DNA from: Ananas comosus
Lineage: Eukaryota; Streptophyta; Magnoliopsida; Poales; Bromeliaceae
Direction of reading: 5' to 3'
Assembly (NCBI RefSeq): GCF_001540865.1
Contig: NC_033633.1
Coordinates: 10,452,917 to 10,516,916, forward strand
Length of the DNA: 64,000 nt
Below the pieces are notes generated by a model. The model did no database searches. It was not told the DNA's origin and worked only from the letters and a program-made list of their open reading frames with translations. Position 1 is the first letter of the stretch, and each line of letters begins with the position of its first letter. The translations under genes were made by a program, and so were the position numbers. Below, in pieces: positions 35,305 through 46,922 of this stretch.

Positions 35305-36376
35305 AGCCATATCTACTGTGGGGGAGATTGATTAAATCTTTATATTACATCAGAAGAAGGCCTTTACATGAGGGGAGAGCCTTCAGACCTTACTCCCAGT
35401 AGTGAAGAAGCGTGATGAGATGTCGGGAGGCATTCAAATGTGGCGTTTCATATGTGCTCGGCGATGCGAAAAACATCAGGATGTGGTCAGATATTTGGAT
35501 TAATTAAAGAAACCCCTCTGAGTACTGGGTTTCCAGGAGTATACTCCGGCATTGCGAATAAGGAGATCACAGTTGCACAATGCTAGAATGAAAAAGGGTA
35601 GAGATGGCGCTTCATAACTAGACGCCTAGCTACATCGAATATCAATAGTCGCCATTAGATTAGGTTGCTCAAAAACTTGCTTGCCCATTATAGGCCAACT
35701 GACAAACCGGATATACTAAACTCACGTTGGACCGCCAACCAAACTTTTACCGTTAAGTCCCTTTATGAATTCATCACCAACGCAGGTCAGAGAGCCCCAA
35801 TGTATGAGCATCTTTGGAGGTTAAAAATTTCGGTCAAAATCAAAGTCTTTATTTGGATTCTGCTGCGCAAGAGACTGTTAACCGCAGACAGAATGATCCA
35901 CAGAGGGTGCCTGGTGAATCAGTTTTGCATTTTTTGTGTGTTCTTTTCAGAAACCTGCGACCACCTGTTCCGGTACTGTATCTTGGTCAGATACATCCGT
36001 ATTCGTGCCGAAGGTTCAGATGCAAGCGAATCGGATGCCGGGGATGTACGGAGGCTATGGACAGAGACATCTACCCGGACTCTTGAACATGTCGCTTCTT
36101 TGACCAATGCCTGGAACGGAGTCCTTTGACCCTTGCATATATGTCCTTTCCTTCATGCTCGGTTCCCACTTCTTCCTTTTCGTTATCCACCCCGCTTTTC
36201 TTGTTTACTTCGTCTAATCGGTAAGTGTAGGGTTTTTTATTTTGGGTTTTCTTTCTTGTTTTTTTTCAGCTTTTTTAGGAGGCCCTATTTGTCTCCATCA
36301 TGTACGCTTAGTTCATTTTGCTTAATGAATGAAGCAGATAGCTTGCTACCTATTTCTCAAAAAAAAAAAGAAAAAA
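35305..36376 (+). mobile_element. 5'-truncated LINE with target duplication
   Basis: The 3' kilobase of the LINE family whose full-length member is at 43072-50062. The direct repeat GAATCTTA flanks it (35297-35304 and 36377-36384), and an A-rich tail ends at about 36376. A 154-codon frame (35665-36129) matches the carboxy zf-RVT region, with LRKRLLTADRMIHRGC and CDHLFRYCILVRYIRI. Frame breaks occur upstream. Removing it restores a sequence homologous to 26195-26270, so it entered the spacer between units B and C after duplication. Confidence 0.9.
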
Positions 36377-36429
36377 GAATCTTACTATTCTTTAACTTTT
36401 CCTTCCTCCATATAGTTTAGTTGACACCA

Positions 36430-37140
36430 TTAATTAATTAGTTCTTGTTAAAAATTATCACGTGGTTAATTCAATATCATTTTACTTGGATTATAGAAAA
36501 GAGATGAGACCAGGAGATCCGCCGGAGCAAACACGATACAGTCGTCGTTTTAAGACCCCGTATAAACATAGTCTTAATTTTGTCGATATTCCAACATGAG
36601 CAAACGTCGATTTTAGTAAAAAAGTAGAATTATAAGAAAAGCCACAGACCATATTGAGCATATTGGTTAAGAGTTTGAGAATTGATACTTGAGATTTCGA
36701 GTTCAAAAGCTTATTACATCATATTTCGAGCTCATGAGTTCATTTCATAAAAGAAAATAAACGAACCAAAAAACTTGTTATCTTTCTCTCTTTGAAAACC
36801 AAGTAAAAAGAATTTTTAATAAAAACGCACATGCATGGTACGATAGCTACGTACAGAGGTGTAATTAAGTGTAGTCACATTAAATGAGATGTAAGAGTCG
36901 GTTTGGACGTATAAATTAAGTATGCATGCAGGCCTTCCTAATTAAAAAATTGCATGATTTAATATTTTATATAAACCATGCGCATCGCATGGTCACTTTC
37001 TTATATATATAAATATCTTCAACCTACCTCCTCGGCCTCTATATATATAGCACCTAAACCTATACTATCTTTTCCATCAACGAGTTCATCATCTCCTTAC
37101 ATACATACAAGTGCAAGTTTCAATCACTTCAAGCTCCAAA
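36430..37140 (+). promoter_or_regulatory. Promoter and 5'UTR of lectin copy C
   Basis: The upstream region shared by all three units. A clear TATA box (TATATATATA, 37039-37049) lies about 95 bases before the ATG, preceded by a CATGGTCACTTTCTT-like block. The leader contains CAACGAGTTCATCATCTC and TTTCAATCACTTCAAGCT, as in copy B. A diverged SINE is at 36640-36800. Confidence 0.7.
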
Positions 37141-38480
37141 ATGGTGAGATTCGTGTGATATCGATTGTTATCCTACACGCCTGGCTCATGTTTTAATCAC
37201 TACAAGTACAATTAATACTGTCTAAATATGTCTTTCTTTGTGCTTGGCTTAGGCTGGACTCGTCAAGCTTGGTTTGTGGGGTGGAGACGGGGGAAGTCCT
37301 CGTGATATTGATGGTTACCCTACACGCCTGTCGAAGATTGTAGTTCGTAGCGGTCAGGCGATCGATTCGCTATATTTTGAGTACGTCCAAGATGGGAAGA
37401 CATTTGAGGCTGGCCCATGGGGTGGTTCTGGAGGAAGGCCCAATGAGGTATAATTTTTTTGGGAAAGAACTTTTTTTGTGTAAAAACGCCGGGGATGATT
37501 TATAGAGCTAAAACTATAATAGCGCGATCTGCTAGCAATAATAATTAGTTGGGTTCAAACTATCGGCCCAAAATACTTAAACTCAGTTATTATTACTAGC
37601 GTATAAGGTCTCATATATAATAATCAGAATCATCCGACCATTGGTGTAGCACTTTGTCCCGCATATATAGTGCTTAGCTCTCACACTTCCGACTGATATT
37701 CGGCTCTGATACCGATTATAACGACATGACCCGCTAGCAATAATAACTCGATGTGCCCAAACCACCGGCTCAAATGCCTAAGGTCAATTATTATTACTAG
37801 TATACAAAGCCTCATATATATACTAATCAGAATCATTTTTTCATCTGATATGGGACTATTGGGAAGTTACAAAAACAATTTGAAACATCAGAAACTCCTA
37901 ACTGTAAGGCTGATTTTGCTCATGTGGACTTCAATCGAAAAGCCAGGCTGGGCTTGTACACTTAATATTTCTCGAATAATTGCAGTCCTTGCCAAATTTT
38001 TGAAGGATAAGCCCAGCATTAATCTCTGGTTTGGGCTTGGTGCCAAGTGAGCAACTTCTAAGGCCAAGCCTGGGCTTGTATTGGACTTCAACCCTAGTCT
38101 TTAGACAGCGCCTGAGCTTGGCCCATGATCTAACCTGGCTCGATTTCCGACACTTTTTGCTCTAAAACTTTCGGTAATGAAATATTAATTTCTCTAAATC
38201 AACGCATTCTATTATTGTTATTATTATTATTATTTTGTAGATCACATTTGAACCTGGCGAGTACCTGACGGCGATAAACGGCACCACCAGTCAATTCAGT
38301 GACGTCACCAATTTGCTGAGGTCGCTAACTTTCGTCTCCAATGTTCGCAAGTACGGGCCGTTCGGACCGGAGCAAGGAACTCCTTTCTCAGTTCCCATAG
38401 CGAATGGTCGGGTAGTTGGCTTCTACGGGCGTTCCGGCACACTTGTTGATGCGATAGGGATTTATCTGATGCCCAACTAA
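37141..38480 (+). CDS. Jacalin-related mannose-binding lectin, intact (copy C)
   Basis: Three exons: ATG alone (37141-37143), 37253-37447 and 38241-38480 (TAA), joined by GT/AG introns of 109 and 793 bases, all in phase 0. The 145-residue product has no signal peptide, as expected for a cytosolic or nuclear-cytoplasmic mannose-specific jacalin lectin. A single jacalin beta-prism domain fills it: GLWGGDGG at residues 8-15 and GPWGGSGG at 55-62 are glycine-rich strands, and GTLVD at 132-136 is the G-x-x-x-D sugar-binding loop. It closely resembles the pineapple lectin AcmJRL from memory. Family members bind mannose or glucose glycans and act in storage, stress or defence. Intron 2 holds a TRIM (37515-37871). 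An AATAAA signal follows at 38536. It is the only undamaged copy of the tandem array. The start is fixed by splicing and by identity with copies A and B. Confidence 0.93.
37515..37871 (-). mobile_element. TRIM retroelement in lectin C intron 2
   Basis: A 357-base relative of the TRIM at 42270-42757: GCTAGCAATAATAA and ATTATTATTACTAGCGT are repeated in both LTR parts, with a GGTATCAGAGC primer site between (about 37703-37713, minus strand). The target duplication AAAAC is at 37510-37514 and 37872-37876. The left LTR is truncated at its inner end. Confidence 0.85.
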
Positions 38481-38535
38481 TGCCGATATCTCATGCTCAT
38501 CGTCTTCCTGAAGGACTAGGTGTTTCGATCAATGT

Positions 38536-38541
38536 AATAAA
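38536..38541 (+). terminator. Poly(A) signal of lectin C
   Basis: AATAAA 55 bases after the stop codon. The same GTAATAAAGTCGC context occurs behind copy A, and a second AATAAA follows near 38594. Confidence 0.6.
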
Positions 38542-38728
38542 GTCGCAGATAGAATGACCTCGTGCATTGTTATAATTGCGCAAAATTTCGAGAAAATAAA
38601 ATTCGGTGGGCTACTTAGTTTTTGAAAGAAAGATGTGTTTGTCGGAATTTCTCTATTCTTGCTACTCACTTCTACCTTTTTATTTGGGGCTTTGTTTCTA
38701 GAACAGCTATTCTACTGAAAGCAACAAT

Positions 38729-39243
38729 CACTATAACAGAATTAGGTTATAGGGACACATGTTTTGGATATTTTTGTGTAAGTGTATCATTTATGTCAAA
38801 ACTTAAAAAAAAATCTACTAATGCCTAAATATAAAGTCCAATCCAACAAAAAAATAAAAGATTACTTTACTCAACCCACCCCACCCAGTCCATTCGGCCC
38901 GATTACAAACAGAAAAGAAAAAGAACAGAAAAAACGATTATCATTTTCCCTTCGCCCCTCACTCAATCGACTGAAATCCTAGACGAAGATCCCTTTCTCT
39001 CGTCCTCCTCCGCCACCGCAGCCAACGAGATAGAGTTTCAGCGGTTGCTAAATACTTAAATAAATGTTGGTAAATTAGCAGCACTTTTTTAGATTATAGC
39101 GACACTCTTTAACTATCACTATATACCTAGCGACCCCACATATAGCAATATTTTTTAAAAGTGTCGGTAATTTAGCTAGCAGTACTTTTTTTGACCGATA
39201 CCAATATTTAAAAATATCGCTATAGACCATTTTTGTTGTAGTA
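38729..39243. mobile_element. CACTA-type deletion derivative, 515 bp
   Basis: The left end CACTATAACAGAA and right end TTTTTGTTGTAGTA are the inverted CACTA terminus (last base G to A). A 3-base duplication AAT lies at 38726-38728 and 39244-39246. TAGCGAC/TATAGCAATA subterminal motifs are repeated, as in En/Spm elements. No transposase is present. Confidence 0.8.
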
Positions 39244-39629
39244 AATTAATGACCAATTGATCAAAAAGAAAAAGAGAGAAGCCTGGATATTTTCTTGTTC
39301 AGGGAAGTAAAGAAAGATAACCTACATGTACATGAGAGATATATCCTTAATTCAAAGGCTTCTCTTCATTTCTCATGAATGATTAAACAATAGGCATATA
39401 TAAATAAAACAAAAATGGTCTATATTCGATTAATGATACTTAGATTGTTCCAAAGAAAGAAGTAAAATGTCAAACCAATTAAAGGAGAATTTGATTTATG
39501 GTACTTAAAAATTGTTCCATTTTCATCATTTCCCAAATAACTTTGTTAAGTTCAACTTATCATCTTCCCTTTAGACATTCTATTTTATAAAATCAATCTT
39601 AAGTTCACTATATATATATATATATATAT
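39244..39629. other. No gene recognised
   Basis: AT-rich spacer between the CACTA derivative and the next MITE, ending in (TA)n at 39609-39629. Confidence 0.5.

Positions 39630-40826
<1,197 letters not shown>

Positions 40827-40886
<60 letters not shown>
40827..40886. repeat. (CT)n(TA)n microsatellite
   Basis: CT repeat followed by TA repeat. It mirrors the GA/TA tract left of the MITE pair, so the pair sits inside a once-continuous or expanding microsatellite. Confidence 0.9.
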
Positions 40887-40887
<1 letters not shown>

Positions 40888-42269
40888 AAAGGAGGAAGAA
40901 ATATGATAGCAATCTTAAAAAATAATATTAGTGGGTAGGATCGTTACACATTTGGTTTCCAAACCCATTCGCCGTAGGCCATACATCTCCTGGTAATTTT
41001 GGCCAACAAAAGGAGTTTGTAATCTCGTATCAGATGAAAATAGAATTATAATTACGTATGTAGAAGACCATTAATTGACCATACTAATAATAAATAAGTT
41101 TAAATATTTTGAGTCGACGGTTTAAATTTAACGAATTATTATTGTTAGTCGGGAATCTTTAAAAATTTAAAGTGTGTACTAATGTCCAACAAGCAGATGA
41201 TATATAATAGCTTATAATTTTGATTCCTTCTGGGTGATTAAATTGCATTATTGATCACTGTAACTTTGGTGAAATGTCATTTAACTCATCAAATTAACTT
41301 TCATTTCTCTTTCGACCAACTCATTGGCCATTGCTCTTTAAAATCTATTTCAATTGGGTCACTGAAGTTTATACATGTTATCTCAAAGTTATTATTATTC
41401 AATTGTTACACTCTGGCCAAAAGCTGATTTGATGAATTAATAGTCATATATATCCTCTTTAATTACAATATGATTATGTTTACTAGCATTGGCTTCGACT
41501 GCATCCGGTTTGGAGGGAAATCGCAAGATTTTTCAATATGCCTCAAAGAACTCAAAATCAGTTGTATTCGGAATCAAATCTCTGTTGAAGGCCTGGCGTT
41601 GCCATCTTTCTTAGCTACTTTTCTATCTAAATTTTAACTTAAAAGAGTTAAATCGTCCATATATAGCCATTTTTTGACTTTGAAATGAGTTATCAGCGAA
41701 CTACATATGTAAACCTTAGAGATCTACATAATTCTTTTATAAAGTAGTGAATTATTCTGCTCAGCATATCTATCTGGCCTGTTATACCACTTTCAAAAAA
41801 ATACTAATTAATGTTTATCCTTAACTATCAGTGACTTAATGTTGCATTTTGCTTTTGCTTAATGTTACTTTTAGCCAATAATGTAAAAGTACCAACTAAA
41901 AATTCCTTGCTTATGCTTTTTCTTCATCAAGTGACATCACATCTTCTCTTCTAACAAGTCTAAAGTGGCCTAACCAACTACTAAAAACTGGCCACACACT
42001 CACTAATTAAACACATTATTGTCATCTTTGGCACCATTGTTGATTTGAAGGGCTGTCTTTTATTTTTCTTGCCTTGAATATAATGATCCAATAGACTACC
42101 TAGTCTTGATTTTCCTCTTATCTTTCTCTGTTGCTAAATAGGATACGAAAAAAAAAAAAAAAATTTGACATAAAAAGAAATGGGTTAATTACACTATTGG
42201 TCCCTAACGCGTTCCTCTTTATTTCTTGCTAGTTGGTCTGTAACCTTCAAATTTTGTTTCCATTAGATC
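40887..42269. other. No gene recognised
   Basis: AT-rich sequence with short frames only. No terminal repeats found. Confidence 0.5.
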
Positions 42270-42757
42270 CACAACGACCCACCAGCTAGCAACAATAACT
42301 CGTTGGGCCAAACCATCGGCCCAAAATACTTAAACCCAATTATTATTACTAGCGTGTAGGCCTCAAATAAACTGATCGAAATTAATATCACATTCGATGT
42401 GGGACTATTGGGGCGTTACAAACTCCTCCAAACCATATCACAGTCAGATAGACCAAACCAGATCACAGACAAACAGATCAGGACCAGAATTACCATGCGA
42501 TGTGAGATTTTAGAGGTGGCTCCCACCAAATCTGCCGGTGTAGCACTTTATCCCGCATAGCATTTAGCTCTCACACTTCTGGCTGGTATTCAGCTCTGAT
42601 ACCAAATGCAACGATCCGACCCGCTAGCAATAATAACTTGTTAGGCTAAACCATCGGACCAAAATTCTTAAGCCTAGTTATTATTATTAGCGTGTAGGCT
42701 TCATAAAACCTATCGGAATCAGCATCTCATCCTTTGTGGAATTATTGGGGCGTTATA
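42270..42757 (-). mobile_element. TRIM retroelement, complete, 488 bp
   Basis: Two 151-base LTRs (42270-42420 and 42607-42757) flank a 186-base interior with no coding capacity. The target duplication AGATC is at 42265-42269 and 42758-42762. On the minus strand a TTGGTATCAGAGC primer site follows the 5' LTR and a purine tract (GGTTTGGAGGAG) precedes the 3' LTR. It must borrow proteins from an autonomous copia-like element. A second copy is in lectin C intron 2. Confidence 0.9.
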
Positions 42758-43078
42758 AGATCCCAACTACATCAACAGTAGGAATAAGATCAATCGTAAG
42801 CATAACCAGAAACTGCAGCTAGAGTCTAAGTTTCAGCAACATGTAAGCATAACCAGAAATCGCAAAAGAGTCATAGCTAGACTCGGAGATTGGTGACTCC
42901 CTAGGAAGTGGGATGTGAGGAAGACACAGAAGCTTGTGTTTACTTGTGACAACACTAATGTTATGGACCTGTGGTATGTGGAGTGGATATTTAGATAAGG
43001 CACGGTGAGTCCACACACAACCAATTTAATTACTAAGCCAAAAAATGAGGATCTAATGCGATATAGGTATTTTTTTTT

Positions 43079-43120
43079 GAGAAAAAGGTAGCAAGCTACC
43101 TGCTTCATTCATTAAGTGAA
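43079..43120 (-). other. LINE 3' tail with hairpin, shared with the SINEs
   Basis: On the minus strand: AATGAATGAAGCAGGTAGCT then TGCTACCTTTTTCTC and the A tail. GGTAGC and GCTACC can pair. The same tail ends the SINEs at 51.2 and 52.4 kb and the LINE fragment at 36.35 kb. LINE reverse transcriptases often recognise such tails. Confidence 0.75.
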
Positions 43121-43283
43121 ATGAATTTAGCGTACAAAATGGAAGCAGCTAGGGCCTCCAGACAGAGCCGGCTACAGCAGAACAAAACAAAACCAAAAGA
43201 AAAACGGGGACAGAAAGTAGACAAAGAGGAAGAGAAACGAACAACTCGGGACCGCAAATTCGACTACGAGAGCGCGAGGGGCT

Positions 43284-46200
43284 TCAAAGTGTTTCGTTCC
43301 AACCTCTGATCAAAGAGGCGACACGCTGGGAAGCCCAGGACACGTTATGAGCCTCATCGCTGAAGCAAATGCTGTTTCGCTCCGTCCAGACAACCCACCA
43401 AATCGCCACTAAATGAGTTAAACTTTTCGATCTTGATTTGGGCTCGAGGTTCTCAGAGATCTGTGACCAAAGCCTCCGAACATCCCCCTCTTCCGAAAAA
43501 GCCGGCAAAATGGGTCCCACTATAAAACGAAGATATCGGACAAAAATACAGTCATGGAACAGGTGCTCACAGGTTTCAGAATGTTCTGCACAGAACTTAC
43601 ACCATTGATCCACTGGACACCCTCGGCGAATCAATCTATCCGCTGTGAGTAATCTCTTTCGAAGTAGAATCCAGACAAACACTTTATGCTTGAGCGGGAT
43701 ATTTAGTCCCCAAAGGTGATCATACAAAGGAACAATCACTCCTCCATTAGTGATAAAATCGTAAAGGGACTTCACGGAAAAAATTTGGTTCACGGTCCAT
43801 CGCCATTTTGGTATGTCCTGCGTATTCGATGGACTATGCCTAGCGAGCAGGCTCTTGAGTAGCGCAGTCTGCTGACGGGTCAGAGGATCGGTACTTGCAG
43901 CCAGGCCTCTGGTTATGAAACGCCATCTCCATCCTCTTTCATTCCAGCATTGTGAAACAGTGGCTTCCTGATTTGCGATTCTGCAGAATACTCCCGAAAA
44001 TCTGGTACTAAGAGGGGTTTCTTCAATCCAAATGTCCGACCACCACCTGATATTTTTTCCGTCACCAAGTACGTAAGAAAGACCACATTTGAACACGTCT
44101 TGACAGCTCATCACACTTCTCCACCACTGGGAGTGCGGTCTGAAGGATCTTCCCTCATGTAACGGCCTTCTTCTAGTATAATATAATACAGTGATCAACC
44201 TCCCCCATAACAGATGCTTCTCATTGAAGAAACGCCACCACCATTTAGCAAGTAAAGCCTTGTTCATTGCTTCCATATCCTTGATTCCCAGACCTCCTTC
44301 TTTCCTGCTTTTGCAAATCGTTTTCCACCCAACGAGACAAGAACCCCCTGAAATTTTAGAGCACCCTTTCCAAAAGAAGAACCTTCTAAGAGCTTCAATG
44401 CGATTCAATACCCAGTGTGGCACTTTGAAAATTGCAAAGTAGAATAACGGGAGATTCGACAGAACCGAGTTAACTAGGATGAGTCTCCCCCCTTGAGAGA
44501 GGAGTTTTGCCTTCCATCCATCAATTCGCGTCTCGATGCGATTAATGATCGGAGTCCAATCGTCCTTCCGAAGTGATTTGATATGAAGCGGCAACCCTAA
44601 GTACCGAAGCGGAAATTTACCAACTCTACACCCCAAAATATCTGCGAGTCTTTTAGCTCTATTATCCGAGGTTCCCACCTGGAAAAGTTCAGTCTTGTTC
44701 ATATTAATCTTGAGCCCAGAGGCCCATTCAAATATCTTCCAGATGAAACGTAAGTTACGCATCACAAACTTTTTGGGCTCCGAGAAGAAAATAGTATCGT
44801 CCGCGTATTGCAGAATCACAGTCTGACACTCGAGTGCCGGTCCAATTCCTTGAAGCAAGTTGTTACCTCTTGCAGTTTTCGTGACCCTAGCCAAACAGTC
44901 GGCCACTAGAATGAATAGATAGGGGGAGAGCGGGTCCCCCTGTCTCAGCCCTCTCCTTGTTTTTATCCATTGAGTCGGCGAGCCGTTCACTAAAATAGCG
45001 ATTTTGGCATTGCAAATGCATTGTTCGATCCAGTACCGCCATTTGTCATTGAATCTAAGCCACCGTAGTATACTTTGCAAGAATTTCCAGCTAACTTTGT
45101 CGTAGGCTTTCTCAAAATCCACCTTGATACTGACGCACTCCTTATTAGTTCTAGCGCACCAGTTGAGTAGTTCAGTTGCAGTGACAAAAGAGTCAGCTAG
45201 AAGTCGGTCTTTCAGGAAGGCCGATTGAGATGGAGAGATAATCGAAGGTAACACATTCGCTAATCTGTTCGCGAGCACTTTCGAGACAATTTTTTGGATA
45301 CCATTAAGGAGGGAGATTGGTCGGAAATCGTTAACTTGGCATGCACCTTCCTTTTTGGGGATTAAACAAACATAAGAGTAGTCCGCTGGTGCCGTACAGA
45401 GATCAGAATCGGAAAGCTCTTTGAAAATATCAAATATGTTATCCCAGAAATGTTGGAAAAAGATAAGAGGGAAGCCGTCGGGACCAGGTGCCTTATCACT
45501 ACCAAGTTGAAAGGTCGCCTTTTTAATTTCGTCCAAAGTAAAAGAGGTCGATATTAGCTCTAAATCTGAGTCCGATAAGACGTCCGCTTGGTACAAGTCG
45601 GCCCAGTCACCAAAAGAAGTAGGCTCGTGATCACCACACCCGTACAGACATTTGAAGGAATGTGCGAAAAATGACTTCATTTGATCTGCGTTCCTAATTT
45701 GGCCACCGTACTCATCTTCAATGTACCGTATCTCGTTGCTACGCTTCCGACCGTTGGCAACTGCATGAAAAAACTTAGTGTTACTGTCCCCTTCCTTTAG
45801 CCAGTGCTGCTTAGCTCTAGTTTTCCAAAGGATTTCTTCCTCCTGCAGGATAAGTTGGAGATGTGCTTTAAAATCAACCCGTTTCTCCCGTACCTCCTGT
45901 GACAAGGTGCCCCGTTCCTCTAAAAGATCGATGCTTCTAATTTCCTCCTTTAGAGACCTTATCGTGTTGACTATACTATGGAAATTCGTCTTACACCATT
46001 CTTTTATTCTGATCCTACAGTGCCTCAATTTTGCCGTCAAAGTGAGTATTGCAAACCTCTTATCAGAAACTTCGTTCCACCAGATAGGAACGTTTTGTGA
46101 GAAATCCTCCCTAGTTAGCCAAACTTTCTCGAACCGAAATCGCCGCGGAGTGGGATTGCTCCCAGTTGTAAGAATAAGCGGGGTGTGATCGGAAGCAATT

Positions 46201-46883
46201 CTAGATAGAGCGGATACCCTGCAGTGCGGGAAGACTTGGTCCCACTCCGTCGAAACTAGAAATCTGTCCAGCTTCGCCAGGGTAGGTGAACGTTGCATAT
46301 TAGACCAAGTAAACTTTTGGTTGGAAATGGGCAGGTCGATGACTTCGAGATTAGAGATGAGATCCGAGAACATGAACATCGCTTTTGAACTCCACCGGTT
46401 TCCCGAGCGTTCATTCTGGTTTCTAGTAAAGTTGAAATCCCCGCAAATCACCCATTTGTTGTTGAAACAGACCGCACCTAGGGCGAGGAGTTCAGAACAG
46501 AACTCTTCTTTCCCATCCCAACTTGGCGGTCCATAAACATTTGAAAGGTAGAAGCTCGTGCCGCTGGGGACGTGTTTCAAGTTAAGGGTGAGCGAGTGAT
46601 CACGCACCAACACCTCCGAACACATGAACATTTTGGAGTTCCAACAAGTGATTAAACCGCCCGATGCTCCAATAGCAGGAATAAAGTGGCATCTGTCAAA
46701 ACTCGAACCACAGCAAGAGCGAAGAAAGGAACGAGACACAGAATCCACTTTAGATTCTTGGATACAGACTACCGAACATAAGAGTTTAGCGACAGTAGAC
46801 CTGACACAACGACGCTTACAAGGGTCGTTTAGACCGCGGACATTCCAAGTAAAAATATTAAACATAAGAGGAGAGACACACAA
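43284..46883 (-). CDS. LINE ORF2: endonuclease-reverse transcriptase, intact
   Basis: A 1199-residue protein. An APE-type endonuclease comes first (about residues 8-235): FTWNVRGLND, CIQESK, WVICGDFNF near 147 and SDHTPLIL near 232, which carry the metal-binding and catalytic residues that nick target DNA. Reverse transcriptase occupies about 440-740: KAPGPDG near 467, SAFLKDRLLADS, VDFEKAYDKVSW, RGLRQGDPLSPYLF near 646 and the catalytic QYADDTIFF near 693. A zf-RVT domain lies near 1035-1130 with LRKRLLTADRLIRRGC and CKFCAEHSETCEHLFHDC. No RNase H domain is evident. No stop or frameshift interrupts it, so it could be active if ORF1 function is supplied. The start follows the ORF1 stop by 39 bases. 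Confidence 0.93.
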   Translation of the reverse strand: MCVSPLMFNIFTWNVRGLNDPCKRRCVRSTVAKLLCSVVCIQESKVDSVSRSFLRSCCGSSFDRCHFIPAIGASGGLITCWNSKMFMCSEVLVRDHSLTLNLKHVPSGTSFYLSNVYGPPSWDGKEEFCSELLALGAVCFNNKWVICGDFNFTRNQNERSGNRWSSKAMFMFSDLISNLEVIDLPISNQKFTWSNMQRSPTLAKLDRFLVSTEWDQVFPHCRVSALSRIASDHTPLILTTGSNPTPRRFRFEKVWLTREDFSQNVPIWWNEVSDKRFAILTLTAKLRHCRIRIKEWCKTNFHSIVNTIRSLKEEIRSIDLLEERGTLSQEVREKRVDFKAHLQLILQEEEILWKTRAKQHWLKEGDSNTKFFHAVANGRKRSNEIRYIEDEYGGQIRNADQMKSFFAHSFKCLYGCGDHEPTSFGDWADLYQADVLSDSDLELISTSFTLDEIKKATFQLGSDKAPGPDGFPLIFFQHFWDNIFDIFKELSDSDLCTAPADYSYVCLIPKKEGACQVNDFRPISLLNGIQKIVSKVLANRLANVLPSIISPSQSAFLKDRLLADSFVTATELLNWCARTNKECVSIKVDFEKAYDKVSWKFLQSILRWLRFNDKWRYWIEQCICNAKIAILVNGSPTQWIKTRRGLRQGDPLSPYLFILVADCLARVTKTARGNNLLQGIGPALECQTVILQYADDTIFFSEPKKFVMRNLRFIWKIFEWASGLKINMNKTELFQVGTSDNRAKRLADILGCRVGKFPLRYLGLPLHIKSLRKDDWTPIINRIETRIDGWKAKLLSQGGRLILVNSVLSNLPLFYFAIFKVPHWVLNRIEALRRFFFWKGCSKISGGSCLVGWKTICKSRKEGGLGIKDMEAMNKALLAKWWWRFFNEKHLLWGRLITVLYYTRRRPLHEGRSFRPHSQWWRSVMSCQDVFKCGLSYVLGDGKNIRWWSDIWIEETPLSTRFSGVFCRIANQEATVSQCWNERGWRWRFITRGLAASTDPLTRQQTALLKSLLARHSPSNTQDIPKWRWTVNQIFSVKSLYDFITNGGVIVPLYDHLWGLNIPLKHKVFVWILLRKRLLTADRLIRRGCPVDQWCKFCAEHSETCEHLFHDCIFVRYLRFIVGPILPAFSEEGDVRRLWSQISENLEPKSRSKSLTHLVAIWWVVWTERNSICFSDEAHNVSWASQRVASLIRGWNETL

Positions 46884-46922
46884 CCAAAAGGCGGCCCAAA
46901 CTCAACTCAAGCCCACTCCAGG

